DNA from: Citrobacter_A amalonaticus_G
GTDB taxonomy: Bacteria > Pseudomonadota > Gammaproteobacteria > Enterobacterales > Enterobacteriaceae
Assembly: GCF_047467925.1 (NCBI RefSeq)
Contig: NZ_JASJUI010000001.1
Span: 744,001-808,000 of the forward strand
Length of the DNA: 64,000 nucleotides
Direction: 5' to 3'
Shown here: in pieces, positions 1 through 8,444 of the stretch
Layout: each line of letters starts with the position of its first letter
Numbering within the stretch: the first letter of the stretch is position 1
Made by a program: the position numbers and the translations under genes
The notes under the pieces: model-generated
Told to the model about the DNA's origin: nothing
What the model saw: the letters and a program-made list of their open reading frames with translations, nothing else
Databases searched by the model: none

Positions 1-70
1 ATGGCATTAGCATCGCCAGCAGACCGAGAATAAAAACAATGGCAAAAGACGAGTGCTGCCGGGTGGTCAC
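1..70 (-). CDS. bcr: Bcr multidrug efflux MFS transporter, N-terminal fragment
   Basis: Only the first 23 codons lie in the window; the gene runs off the left edge. On the minus strand a GTG start follows an AGGAG ribosome binding site by eight bases. The predicted N-terminus (MTTRQHSSFAIVFILGLLA) agrees with the start of E. coli Bcr, the 12-helix proton-driven drug and dipeptide exporter of the inner membrane, and shows the beginning of the first membrane helix. The neighbouring rsuA upstream on the same strand is the order known from E. coli. Identity rests on a short stretch plus synteny. Confidence 0.8.
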   Translation of the reverse strand, partial: MTTRQHSSFAIVFILGLLAMLMP

Positions 71-122
71 AAAGAGACTCCTGAATGTGTCTGATGGCGG
101 TTAAAAACCGGTGCCATCGGGC

Positions 123-818
123 TTAGCCAACGCTGGCAATTTCTTCTTCGGTCAGAGGACGATACTCACCGGGTTCAAGGTCAGCATCAAGAGTAATGGC
201 GCCTATCCGCTCGCGGTGCAGTTCGACCACGTGGTTGCCCACAGCGGCAAACATCCGTTTCACCTGATGATAGCGTCCTTCGCTGATGGTCAGACGCACC
301 TGCGTGGGGGTGATAACCTCAAGCACAGCGGGCTTCGTGAGATCTTTCTCATTATGTAGCTGCACGCCTTTCGCAAACTGTGCGGCGGTATCTTCGGCGA
401 CGGGCGACTCCAGCGTGACCAGATAGGTTTTCTCGCAGTGGTGACGCGGAGAGGTGATGCGGTGCGACCACTGCCCATCGTCGGTCATCAGCACCAGACC
501 GGTGGTGTCGATATCCAGGCGACCCGCAGCGTGTAATTTATGCGCGACCGGCTCATCCAGGAAATACAGGATCGTCGGATGGTCCGGGTCATCCGTCGAG
601 CACACATAGCCCTGGGGTTTATTAAGCATAAAGTAACGTGGCCCGTTTTGCTGAACCAGCGTGTTGCCGTCATATTCTATGTCGTGTTCTGGCAGCAGTT
701 TGAACGCGGTATTCCGGATGATTTCACCATCCACGGTAACACGGCTACCGCGGATCTCACGCCCGGCAATAGCGCGGCTGACGCCGAGTTGCTGAGCGAT
801 AAATTTATCAAGTCGCAT
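123..818 (-). CDS. rsuA: 16S rRNA pseudouridine(516) synthase
   Basis: RsuA converts uridine 516 of 16S rRNA to pseudouridine during small-subunit assembly in the cytoplasm. The 231-residue product has an N-terminal S4 RNA-binding domain (about residues 1-60, beginning MRLDKFIAQQLG), followed by the RsuA/RluB-type catalytic domain with the GRLDIDTTGLVL motif near residue 100, whose first Asp is the family's catalytic nucleophile. Length matches the E. coli enzyme (231). It lies between bcr (same strand, 53 bases downstream) and the divergent radD. Nothing unusual is seen. Confidence 0.95.
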   Translation of the reverse strand: MRLDKFIAQQLGVSRAIAGREIRGSRVTVDGEIIRNTAFKLLPEHDIEYDGNTLVQQNGPRYFMLNKPQGYVCSTDDPDHPTILYFLDEPVAHKLHAAGRLDIDTTGLVLMTDDGQWSHRITSPRHHCEKTYLVTLESPVAEDTAAQFAKGVQLHNEKDLTKPAVLEVITPTQVRLTISEGRYHQVKRMFAAVGNHVVELHRERIGAITLDADLEPGEYRPLTEEEIASVG

Positions 819-969
819 GAGTGTGATTTTGCCTGTAAAAATACGGGAATCGGGCGCGTCGCCCGAAAAGTGGAGCCGTTATCTGCCCAGTATAGCGGGC
901 AAACAACATCCCTCAAGGGAAAACGATTCGTGGCATACTATACCCGAGTTCGTTACGTATTGTGAGACC

Positions 970-2730
970 ATGATTTTTACACTTCGCCCCTACCAGCAAG
1001 AAGCCGTGGATGCCACGCTCAACCATTTCCGTCGCCATCGCACGCCTGCGGTGATTGTTCTGCCCACTGGCGCCGGTAAAAGCCTGGTGATTGCCGAACT
1101 GGCGCGCGTTGCCAGAGGGCGTGTGCTGGTGCTGGCGCACGTGAAAGAGCTGGTGGCGCAAAACCATGCCAAATACTGCGCGCTGGGGCTGGAGGCGGAT
1201 ATTTTTGCCGCCGGACTTAAACGTAAAGAGAGCCACGGTAAAGTGGTGTTCGGCAGCGTTCAGTCCGTGGCTCGCAATCTGGACGCCTTCCAGAGCGAGT
1301 TTTCGCTGCTGATTGTCGATGAATGCCATCGTATCGGCGATGACGAAGAGAGCCAGTATCAGCAGATACTCAGCCATCTGAGTAACGCCAATCCTCATAT
1401 TCGTCTGTTAGGGCTAACCGCCACCCCGTTTCGCCTCGGCAAAGGCTGGATCTACCATTTTCACTATCATGGTATGGTTCGCGGCGACGACAAGGCGCTG
1501 TTTCGCGACTGCATTTACGAACTGCCGCTGCGCTATATGATTAAGCACGGCTATCTGACACCGCCGGAACGCCTCGATATGCCGGTGGTACAGTACGATT
1601 TCAGCCGTCTGCAGGCGCAAAGCAACGGTCTGTTTAGCGAAGCCGATCTTAACCGTGAGCTGAAAAAGCAGCAGCGCATCACGCCGCATATCATCAGCCA
1701 GATTATTGAGTTCGCCCAGACGCGCAAAGGGGTGATGATTTTTGCCGCCACTGTCGAGCATGCCAAAGAGATTGCCGGACTGCTGCCTGAAGAGGATTCC
1801 GCGCTGATTACCGGCGATACGCCGGGTCCTGAACGCGATGAGCTGATAGACGCGTTTAAGGCTCAGCGTTTTCGTTATCTGGTCAACGTCTCCGTCTTAA
1901 CCACGGGTTTCGATGCCCCGCACGTCGATCTCATTGCCATTCTGCGCCCCACCGAGTCGGTCAGCCTGTACCAACAAATTGTGGGCCGCGGCTTGCGCCT
2001 CGCGCCGGGAAAAACGGACTGTCTGATTCTCGATTACGCCGGGAATCCGCACGACCTCTATTCTCCGGAGGTGGGTAGCCCGAAAGGGAAAAGCGACAAC
2101 GTGCCGGTCCAGGTCTTCTGTCCGGCCTGCGGTTTCGCGAACACCTTCTGGGGTAAAACCACCGCGGATGGTACGCTGATCGAACATTTTGGCCGCCGCT
2201 GTCAGGGTTGGTTTGAAGATGATGAAGGACACCGCGAGCAGTGCGATTTTCGCTTCCGCTTTAAACATTGCCCGCAATGCAATGCCGAAAACGACATTGC
2301 CGCTCGCCGTTGTCGGGAATGCGATACGATCCTTGTCGATCCCGACGACATGCTGAAAGCAGCGTTGAAACTGAAAGACGCGCTGGTGCTCCGCTGTAGC
2401 GGCATGACGTTGCAGCACGGCCATGACGAGAAAGGGGAATGGCTGAAAATCACCTACTACGATGAAGACGGTGCGGACGTCAGCGAACGCTTTCGCCTGC
2501 AAACCCCTGCCCAGCGTACGGCATTTGAACAACTGTTTATCCGCCCACATACCCGCACGCCAGGCGTACCGCTACGCTGGATAACGGCGGCGGATATTCT
2601 CGCGCAACAACCCTTGTTACGCCATCCCGACTTTGTGGTGGCGCGGATGAAAGGCCAGTACTGGCAGGTGCGGGAAAAGGTGTTCGATTACGAGGGGCGT
2701 TTCCGTCGGGCACATGAATTACGCGGTTAA
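970..2730 (+). CDS. radD: RadD (YejH) superfamily 2 DNA repair ATPase
   Basis: RadD is an SF2 helicase-like ATPase that works with RecA and SSB in double-strand-break repair and RecA-mediated strand exchange. The 586-residue product starts MIFTLRPYQQEAVDAT and shows Walker A (PTGAGKS, about residue 35), a DECH-type Walker B (VDECHRI, near 117), a C-terminal helicase domain with the QIVGRGLRL motif, and then a cysteine-rich zinc module (CPACGF, CPQC, CREC). An in-frame upstream extension exists, but the ATG at 970 gives the exact length of E. coli YejH and is preferred. It is divergent from rsuA, so the 150-base gap must hold both promoters. Confidence 0.93.
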   Translation: MIFTLRPYQQEAVDATLNHFRRHRTPAVIVLPTGAGKSLVIAELARVARGRVLVLAHVKELVAQNHAKYCALGLEADIFAAGLKRKESHGKVVFGSVQSVARNLDAFQSEFSLLIVDECHRIGDDEESQYQQILSHLSNANPHIRLLGLTATPFRLGKGWIYHFHYHGMVRGDDKALFRDCIYELPLRYMIKHGYLTPPERLDMPVVQYDFSRLQAQSNGLFSEADLNRELKKQQRITPHIISQIIEFAQTRKGVMIFAATVEHAKEIAGLLPEEDSALITGDTPGPERDELIDAFKAQRFRYLVNVSVLTTGFDAPHVDLIAILRPTESVSLYQQIVGRGLRLAPGKTDCLILDYAGNPHDLYSPEVGSPKGKSDNVPVQVFCPACGFANTFWGKTTADGTLIEHFGRRCQGWFEDDEGHREQCDFRFRFKHCPQCNAENDIAARRCRECDTILVDPDDMLKAALKLKDALVLRCSGMTLQHGHDEKGEWLKITYYDEDGADVSERFRLQTPAQRTAFEQLFIRPHTRTPGVPLRWITAADILAQQPLLRHPDFVVARMKGQYWQVREKVFDYEGRFRRAHELRG

Positions 2731-2742
2731 TCGTACTTTTGA

Positions 2743-2771
2743 TTGATGTAACGGGCGTTTGAGGATAGAAT
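2743..2771 (+). promoter_or_regulatory. Predicted sigma-70 promoter for rplY
   Basis: A TTGATG -35 box (2743-2748) and a TAGAAT -10 box (2766-2771) are separated by 17 bases and lie just after the radD stop codon. An inverted repeat CGGGCG/CGCCCG (2751-2779) spans the -10 region and could shape the leader. The position about 85 bases upstream of rplY fits a dedicated promoter. Based on consensus matching only. Confidence 0.6.
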
Positions 2772-2854
2772 CTCGCCCGCTTTTGCATACGCAAAGCAGA
2801 TCACTTACCTGTTGCTGGGTCGCCTGTAGCAGGAATTATTAAAGAGAGATTTAA

Positions 2855-3139
2855 ATGTTTACTATCAACGCTGAAGTACGTAAAGAGCAGGGTAAGGGTG
2901 CGAGCCGCCGCCTGCGTGCCGCTAACAAGTTCCCGGCAATCATCTACGGTGGCAAAGAAGCCCCGATTGCTATCGAACTGGACCACGATTCCATCATGAA
3001 CATGCAAGCTAAAGAAGGTTTCTATAGCGAAGTTCTGACCATCGTTGTTGACGGTAAAGAAGTAAAAGTTAAAGCTCAGGCTGTACAGCGTCACGCGTTC
3101 AAGCCGAAGCTGACTCACATCGACTTCGTTCGCGCGTAA
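2855..3139 (+). CDS. rplY: 50S ribosomal protein L25
   Basis: L25 binds loop E of 5S rRNA in the central protuberance of the large subunit. The 94-residue sequence starts MFTINAEVRKEQGKGASRRL and is the short, single-domain enterobacterial form, unlike the longer CTC/TL5 version of other bacteria. Length equals that of E. coli L25. A purine-rich AAAGAGAG site precedes the ATG. It is flanked by its own promoter and a strong intrinsic terminator, so it is probably monocistronic. Confidence 0.97.
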   Translation: MFTINAEVRKEQGKGASRRLRAANKFPAIIYGGKEAPIAIELDHDSIMNMQAKEGFYSEVLTIVVDGKEVKVKAQAVQRHAFKPKLTHIDFVRA

Positions 3140-3156
3140 TCGCCAACAAGTTGAAG

Positions 3157-3183
3157 AAAACCCCGCTCCGGCGGGGTTTTTTT
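3157..3183. terminator. Intrinsic terminator between rplY and yejK
   Basis: A stem CCCCGC/GCGGGG with a short TCCG-type loop is followed on the plus strand by a seven-T run and preceded by four A residues. It terminates rplY and, being A/T flanked on both sides, may also serve the convergent yejK. Confidence 0.92.
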
Positions 3184-3190
3184 ATGGCAT

Positions 3191-4198
3191 TTAATTACCG
3201 CCTGAGGTACGACGCTGAAGCTGATCGCGCAGATTCGGCGGCGTGCCTTTAATGGTCAACGTATCGGTGGCGGGATCCCAGAAAATGCGCTCGCCCAACA
3301 GCATCGCGTCAAAGTTAATGGTTAAGCCACCGCCGCTGCCGGCATATTTGGTCAGTTGGCGCAGTGTACTGCGATCGGCCGGGAAACTCTCTTCCAGCTC
3401 ATAGCCCTTCTCTGCCGTAAATTCGCTAAAACTCACTTCACTGACCCCGGAAAGCTCTTTCGACAGCGACTCCAGCTCGATCTCTTCACCGGCCTGAAGC
3501 TGCTCGTTGCAGTAGCTGTACACTTGCTGACGCACATTCTGACGTTCGGCTTTATCCAGTTGCGCCTCGGCGGTGAAGTCGTCAACCGCCTGCAGCAGCC
3601 CACGGTTTTGCGCTTTGGCATTGAGCCCTTCGCTGGCACCGAGGAAATCCATAAAGAAGTCGGCAACTTTGCGCCCTACCCGTCCTTTCAGAAAGGTCAG
3701 ATAGCGGGTGGATTCCGGATTGGTTTCCCACTCGGTCAGATCGATACGCGCGACGATATCGGCATGGTTGATATCCAGATAGTGCGTCGGGTTGATATCC
3801 AGGTTTTCATTGACGCGCATGCTGCTTAAGTTGTTCAGCACCGCCACCAGTAAATACTCGACCGCCAGATAGCGATAATGACAAAACAGCACAATGCCAC
3901 CATCAGCAAACGGGTATTTGGCGAGCTCGTCACGTAAACGTCCAGTCGCCGCACGGCTAAAGGCGAGAAAATCTTCCTCACCCTGACGCTGCAAGCGCAG
4001 CGCTTGCGCCAGTTCGCTCTCTTCGCTGAACAGGCCGTACGCTTTGTTTTTCGCGCTATAGACCCGATGCAACTCAGCCATCATCTCAACAACGGTGTTT
4101 GTCGGTTCCAGTAATGAATCGCGCAGGACCAGCTCAAGGTTTTGCTCATCGCGTTTGATAAGCTGGTGCAGGGCAATCTGGTTGATATCCAGACTCAT
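3191..4198 (-). CDS. yejK: Nucleoid-associated protein NdpA/YejK
   Basis: YejK is an abundant nucleoid-associated protein reported to interact with topoisomerases gyrase and Topo IV. The 335-residue product begins MSLDINQIALHQLIKR and matches the E. coli protein in length. It is cytoplasmic, with no signal peptide or membrane helix, and no catalytic motif is apparent. It converges on rplY and diverges from yejL; the 180-base yejK-yejL gap should hold both promoters. Called from sequence similarity to the NdpA family (PF04245) and synteny. Confidence 0.93.
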   Translation of the reverse strand: MSLDINQIALHQLIKRDEQNLELVLRDSLLEPTNTVVEMMAELHRVYSAKNKAYGLFSEESELAQALRLQRQGEEDFLAFSRAATGRLRDELAKYPFADGGIVLFCHYRYLAVEYLLVAVLNNLSSMRVNENLDINPTHYLDINHADIVARIDLTEWETNPESTRYLTFLKGRVGRKVADFFMDFLGASEGLNAKAQNRGLLQAVDDFTAEAQLDKAERQNVRQQVYSYCNEQLQAGEEIELESLSKELSGVSEVSFSEFTAEKGYELEESFPADRSTLRQLTKYAGSGGGLTINFDAMLLGERIFWDPATDTLTIKGTPPNLRDQLQRRTSGGN

Positions 4199-4378
4199 GA
4201 TAAACTCTCCTTAAAGACCGGGCGGTATTCAACCACCACCGGCGAGGCGACGCAACAGAAGATGCAGCGCCGTTTGGCCTGTTGCACGGTAACGCGAATT
4301 ATTGAGGATAAAAAAGCGGAAAAAAAACTGTTGCTACGGTAATATGTTGCCCTTTCATGAATAAACTGATTCCGATTT

Positions 4379-4606
4379 ATGCCACAAATCTCCCGCTATA
4401 GTGACGAACACGTTGAACAGCTGCTTACCGAAATGCTCAACGTACTGGAAAAACATAAGGCACCAACTGACCTTTCTCTGATGGTACTGGGAAATATGGT
4501 CACTAACCTTATTAATACCAGCATTGCCCCGGCTCAGCGCCAGGCGATTGCAAATTCTTTTGCCCGCGCGTTGCAGTCCTCGGTAAACGACGACCAGGCG
4601 CACTAA
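4379..4606 (+). CDS. yejL: YejL family protein (DUF1414)
   Basis: A 75-residue conserved protein (MPQISRYSDEHVEQLLTEML) of the UPF0352/DUF1414 family, small and largely helical, with no established biochemical function. It sits 31 bases upstream of yejM on the same strand, the usual arrangement in enterobacteria, so the two are probably co-transcribed. Length equals the E. coli protein. Confidence 0.92.
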   Translation: MPQISRYSDEHVEQLLTEMLNVLEKHKAPTDLSLMVLGNMVTNLINTSIAPAQRQAIANSFARALQSSVNDDQAH

Positions 4607-4637
4607 AAGCCGACTTCGGGGAAACGAACAACACGTT

Positions 4638-6398
4638 ATGGTAACTCATCGTCAGCGCTACCGTGAAAAAGTCTCCCAGATGGTTAGCTGGGGGCACTGG
4701 TTTGCTCTGTTCAACATTCTGCTGGCTATTGTGCTCGGCAGCCGTTACCTGTTCGTCGCCGACTGGCCGACAACGCTGGCCGGTCGCGTTTACTCTTATC
4801 TGAGTATTGTTGGTCATTTTAGCTTTCTGGTGTTTGCCACCTATCTGCTGATCCTGTTCCCGTTGACGTTCATTGTGATGTCCCAGAGGCTGATGCGTTT
4901 CCTGTCAGCCATTCTGGCGACGGCCGGAATGACGCTTCTGTTGATCGACAGCGAAGTGTTTACCCGTTTCCACCTGCATCTTAATCCCATCGTCTGGGAA
5001 CTGGTGATTAACCCCGACCAGAACGAAATGGCGCGTGACTGGCAGCTGATGTTTATCAGCGTGCCGGTTATCCTGCTGATTGAAATGCTGTTTGCGACCT
5101 GGAGCTGGCAGAAACTGCGCAGCCTGACGCGGCGTCGCCACTTCGCCAAGCCGCTGGCCGCCTTCTTCTTTGTCTCATTTATTGCTTCACATGTGGTCTA
5201 TATCTGGGCGGATGCCAATTTTTATCGTCCGATCACCATGCAGCGCGCCAACCTGCCGCTCTCCTATCCAATGACCGCGCGCCGGTTTCTGGAAAAACAT
5301 GGCCTGCTGGATGCGCAGGAGTATCAGCGCCGTCTGGTCGAACAGGGGAATCCGGAAGCCGTATCCGTGCAGTATCCGCTGAGCGAATTACGCTATCGTG
5401 ATATGGGCACTGGACAAAACGTTCTGCTGATCACAGTCGATGGTCTGAACTATTCACGCTATGAAAAGCAAATGCCGGCCCTTGCCGAATTTGCCGGGCA
5501 AAACATTGCCTTCACGCGCCACATGAGCTCCGGCAACACCACCGATAACGGTATTTTTGGCCTGTTCTACGGCGTGTCGCCAAGCTATATGGACGGAATT
5601 CTATCCACACGAACGCCGGCAGCGCTGATTTCTGCGCTGAATCAGCAGGGTTATCAGTTAGGACTGTTCTCCTCCGACGGCTTTACCAGCCCGCTGTACC
5701 GCCAGGCGCTGTTGTCTGACTTCTCGATGCCAAGCGTACAAACGCAGTCTGACGAGCAGACCGCCAGTCAGTGGATCAACTGGCTGGGCCGTTACGCGCA
5801 GGAAGATAACCGCTGGTTCTCGTGGGTTTCGTTTAACGGCACCAACGTTGACGACAGCAACCAGACTAACTTCGTTCGCCGTTACGCCCGCGCGGCGGGA
5901 GATGTCGATAAACAGATTAACCGTGTGCTTGGTGCATTACGCGAGTCCGGCAAACTGGATAACACGGTAGTGATTATTACCGCGGGTCGCGGCGTTGCGT
6001 TGAGCGATGAAGAGAGAAACTTCGCCTGGTCACGCGGCCACCTGCAGGTTCCGCTCATTATTCACTGGCCGGGGACTCCCGCGCAGCGAATCAACACCCT
6101 GACCGATCACACAGACGTGATGACCACGCTGATGCAGCGTCTGCTCCACGTCAGCACGCCTGCCAATGAATATTCGCAGGGACAGGATCTGTTCAATGCC
6201 AACCGTCGCCACTACTGGGTGACGGCGGCCGACCTCAGCACGCTGGCAATCACCACGCCGGAAATGACGCTGGTGCTGAACAACAACGGCAAGTACCAGA
6301 CATACGATTTACGTGGCGAGAAGATTAAAGATCAGAAGCCGCAACTGAGTCTGCTGTTGCAGGTGCTGACGGATGAGAAACGTTTTATCGCTAACTGA
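4638..6398 (+). CDS. yejM: Inner membrane regulator of LPS synthesis PbgA/LapC (YejM)
   Basis: YejM senses periplasmic lipopolysaccharide and, through LapB, controls FtsH-dependent turnover of LpxC, so balancing LPS against phospholipid. The 586-residue product has five predicted membrane helices in the first ~190 residues and a C-terminal periplasmic domain with the alkaline-phosphatase/sulfatase fold (LLITVDGLNYSRYE near 265; WSRGHLQVPLIIHWPG near 465). The family lacks a full set of metal ligands and is not thought to be an active hydrolase. Length equals E. coli YejM. The gene is essential in E. coli because of its N-terminal part. It is downstream of yejL and upstream of proL. Confidence 0.94.
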   Translation: MVTHRQRYREKVSQMVSWGHWFALFNILLAIVLGSRYLFVADWPTTLAGRVYSYLSIVGHFSFLVFATYLLILFPLTFIVMSQRLMRFLSAILATAGMTLLLIDSEVFTRFHLHLNPIVWELVINPDQNEMARDWQLMFISVPVILLIEMLFATWSWQKLRSLTRRRHFAKPLAAFFFVSFIASHVVYIWADANFYRPITMQRANLPLSYPMTARRFLEKHGLLDAQEYQRRLVEQGNPEAVSVQYPLSELRYRDMGTGQNVLLITVDGLNYSRYEKQMPALAEFAGQNIAFTRHMSSGNTTDNGIFGLFYGVSPSYMDGILSTRTPAALISALNQQGYQLGLFSSDGFTSPLYRQALLSDFSMPSVQTQSDEQTASQWINWLGRYAQEDNRWFSWVSFNGTNVDDSNQTNFVRRYARAAGDVDKQINRVLGALRESGKLDNTVVIITAGRGVALSDEERNFAWSRGHLQVPLIIHWPGTPAQRINTLTDHTDVMTTLMQRLLHVSTPANEYSQGQDLFNANRRHYWVTAADLSTLAITTPEMTLVLNNNGKYQTYDLRGEKIKDQKPQLSLLLQVLTDEKRFIAN

Positions 6399-6429
6399 TT
6401 TATTATTAGTCAGTTAGCAGGATGTCCCC

Positions 6430-6457
6430 TTGCATTCGGTGTGGAAAGCGGTAGTAT
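6430..6457 (+). promoter_or_regulatory. Predicted sigma-70 promoter for tRNA-Pro
   Basis: TTGCAT (6430-6435) and TAGTAT (6452-6457) are spaced by 16 bases. A GC-rich stretch before the tRNA (CCTCCCACGCG) resembles the discriminator of stringently controlled stable-RNA promoters. The tRNA begins 15 bases after the -10 box. Confidence 0.6.
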
Positions 6458-6471
6458 TACCTCCCACGCGT

Positions 6472-6548
6472 CGGCACGTAGCGCAGCCTGGTAGCGCACC
6501 GTCATGGGGTGTCGGGGGTCGGAGGTTCAAATCCTCTCGTGCCGACCA
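6472..6548 (+). tRNA. proL: tRNA-Pro(GGG)
   Basis: A complete 77-nt cloverleaf with encoded CCA end. The acceptor stem CGGCACG pairs with CGTGCCG, the anticodon loop contains GGG, and the T-arm carries TTCAAAT. It matches E. coli proL. The 3' half also appears in two degenerate copies downstream (8445-8519, 10555-10592), showing that this tRNA gene served as an insertion site. Confidence 0.98.
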
Positions 6549-6562
6549 AAATTCCCCTTAAG

Positions 6563-6589
6563 AACCAGCCTTTTACGGCTGGTTTTTTT
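6563..6589 (+). terminator. Intrinsic terminator of proL
   Basis: The stem AACCAGCC/GGCTGGTT with a TTTTAC loop and a run of seven Ts lies 15 bases after the tRNA. A decayed relative of the same hairpin follows the tRNA remnant at 10602-10628. Confidence 0.9.
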
Positions 6590-6705
6590 ATGCCTGAAAT
6601 TTGTACGGGGAATAACAGCCGTCGACAATGCTGTGCCAGCGGACAAATTTATCTGGCACGCCGTTGGCAATGTGAAAAATCAGGGACCAGAGATGATCGA
6701 GCCCG

Positions 6706-7974
6706 TCACTTAACGCGCAGCAGATCGGAGAACCTTGTCGTGTACCGCGGCGAAAGCATTTCGCGTTTCATCGCCCACTCCTGCTGTATACCCTGTCCGG
6801 CGAAGTAGAGCGTTCCACGTCCGTTTTTGGCATTGAGTTGATCCAGCACTTCCATCAGTTTCTCGCTGTCGGCACGCGGCGCATTGTCATCAAACAGATT
6901 AAGCTGTGCGACGCCCTGGCTAAAGAAATCACCGAGCATCACGCCTGCTTTCTGGTATCGGTGACCTTCTTTCCATATTCTGTCCAGACAGCGCGTAGCC
7001 GCGCTGATAATATCCCGACTGTCTTGCGTCGGTGTCAGTAATTTCACGGATGCGCTATTGCTGTAACAGGGCTCATTGAGCGCAAAAGGAGACGTTTTTA
7101 CGAAAGCAGAAATAAATCGGCAATACTGGTGCTCACCTCTCAATTTCTCTGCTGCTCGCGACGCGTAGCTGGAGATAGCCTGCCGCATTGCATCGTATTC
7201 CGTGACACGTTCACCGAAAGACCGACTGCAAAGTATCTCCTGTTTTACTGGCGCAAATTCTTCAAATTCAAAACATGGCTCACCTCGCAGTTCTCGTACC
7301 GTTCTCTCCAGCACAACATTGAAGTGTTTGCGGATAAACCGGATGTCGGTGTCAGCCAGGTCGAGGACCGTCTTGATCCCTATAGCCTCGAGTTTTTTGG
7401 TAATGCGCCGTCCTACCCCCCATGTCTCATCCACGGGAAGCATCGCCATCAGTTTACGCTGTCGATCGACGTTCGACAGATCAACAACGCCACCCGTCTG
7501 GCGTTGCCACCTTTTTGCAGCGTGGTTTGCCAGTTTCGCCAGCGTCTTGGTCTGCCCTATTCCCACGCCGACTGTGAGTCGTGTGTTCCGGTATACCGCG
7601 TCCTTTAATTCCCGCCCAAAGTCTTCCAGAATCCTGCAATTACGCACTCCGGTAAGATCGCAGAAAGCCTCGTCTATTGAGTAGATCTCGCAGCGAGGTG
7701 ACATTTCTTCAAGCGTAGTCATCACCCGATTGGACATGTCAGCATAGAGCTCGTAATTACTGCTGAAGCAGACCACTCCGCATCGCCTGAACAGCTCTTT
7801 CTGCTTAAAATAGGGATCGCCCATTTTGACGCCGAGTCGCTTTGCTTCTGCAGAGCGCGCAATCACGCAACCGTCGTTATTCGACAGCACAACAACCGGT
7901 TTGCCTTTCAGAGCAGGCCTGAATGCCGTCTCGCAGCTCGCATAAAATGAGTTCACATCAACCAGGGCAAACAT
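6706..7974 (-). CDS. umuC: DNA polymerase V catalytic subunit UmuC
   Basis: UmuC is the Y-family translesion polymerase that, with UmuD'2 and RecA-ATP, forms Pol V mutasome. The product is 422 residues from the ATG at 7974, the exact length of E. coli UmuC; an in-frame GTG one codon earlier is less likely. Visible motifs are the N-terminal catalytic DVNSFYASCE, the SIDEAF motif near residue 100 (catalytic Asp-Glu), helix-hairpin-helix region LEAIGIKTVLDL, and the beta-clamp binding peptide QLNLF near residue 357. No frameshift is present. It lies 11 bases after the umuD-like gene and is transcribed toward proL. It is closer to chromosomal UmuC than I would expect for plasmid versions, although the locus is accessory. 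Confidence 0.95.
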   Translation of the reverse strand: MFALVDVNSFYASCETAFRPALKGKPVVVLSNNDGCVIARSAEAKRLGVKMGDPYFKQKELFRRCGVVCFSSNYELYADMSNRVMTTLEEMSPRCEIYSIDEAFCDLTGVRNCRILEDFGRELKDAVYRNTRLTVGVGIGQTKTLAKLANHAAKRWQRQTGGVVDLSNVDRQRKLMAMLPVDETWGVGRRITKKLEAIGIKTVLDLADTDIRFIRKHFNVVLERTVRELRGEPCFEFEEFAPVKQEILCSRSFGERVTEYDAMRQAISSYASRAAEKLRGEHQYCRFISAFVKTSPFALNEPCYSNSASVKLLTPTQDSRDIISAATRCLDRIWKEGHRYQKAGVMLGDFFSQGVAQLNLFDDNAPRADSEKLMEVLDQLNAKNGRGTLYFAGQGIQQEWAMKREMLSPRYTTRFSDLLRVK

Positions 7975-7985
7975 CACATCACCGG

Positions 7986-8345
7986 TCAGTCGTCAAACTC
8001 GCCTTTACGGGCATCATTGATGATATACGTCACCACGCCTAAGATTTCGCTTTCTGGTGACATCACCTGATTTCGGTCTGGATAATTGAGGTCCTCAAGG
8101 CAGCGCACCGGAGATAAACGCAAGCGCTTAAGACGCAGTTCATCGTTTAACTGACATACGACAATGGAACCATTAACGGGAGTCGCGGCACTGTCCACAA
8201 CAAGCATTGCGTCTTTCATGATGCCTGCTCGCCTGATCGTTTCCACAGACTGCATGATGTAAGTCGATGTTGGCCTGGGGATCAGTTTACTGTCGAGAGA
8301 AAGCCTTTCAACGGCATAGTCTGATACTGGAATGTGAAAACCCAT
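7986..8345 (-). CDS. umuD: UmuD'-like Pol V accessory subunit, naturally short form
   Basis: UmuD is normally made as a 139-residue LexA-like protein that cleaves itself after Cys24 to give active UmuD'. Here the best start (ATG at 8345 behind AAGGGGG) gives 119 residues, MGFHIPVSDYAVERLSLDSK, whose second residue aligns with Gly25, the first residue of UmuD'. The ribosome site argues against the longer in-frame GTG at 8366, which lies inside the LexA box. At the catalytic serine position (SGDSM in UmuD) the sequence reads VETI, so Ser60 appears replaced by Thr; the lysine partner (LKRL, equivalent to Lys97) remains. It thus resembles phage P1 HumD: a product that needs no self-cleavage. It is the first gene of an SOS operon with umuC. 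Confidence 0.85.
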   Translation of the reverse strand: MGFHIPVSDYAVERLSLDSKLIPRPTSTYIMQSVETIRRAGIMKDAMLVVDSAATPVNGSIVVCQLNDELRLKRLRLSPVRCLEDLNYPDRNQVMSPESEILGVVTYIINDARKGEFDD

Positions 8346-8365
8346 ATCGCCCCCTTCTATATACA

Positions 8366-8403
8366 CTGTATAAATACACAGTATATACTGTATATCAAAC
8401 CAG
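8366..8403 (-). promoter_or_regulatory. Tandem LexA (SOS) boxes of the umuD'C operon
   Basis: A perfect CTGT-N8-ACAG operator lies at 8366-8381, and a second site CTGT-N8-CCAG (one mismatch) at 8388-8403; their starts are 22 bases apart, about two helical turns. They sit directly upstream of the ATG at 8345, covering the expected promoter. Two close LexA sites, as in colicin genes, imply tighter or cooperative repression than the single site of E. coli umuDC. Confidence 0.88.
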
Positions 8404-8444
8404 TAAACAGGGATGCGAAAATATGTTTGGAATGGTTAACAATA

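Noticed and set aside
8346..8366. Longer UmuD-like start (GTG at 8366)
   Set aside because: The codon lies within the LexA operator and has no ribosome site, whereas ATG 8345 has a strong one.
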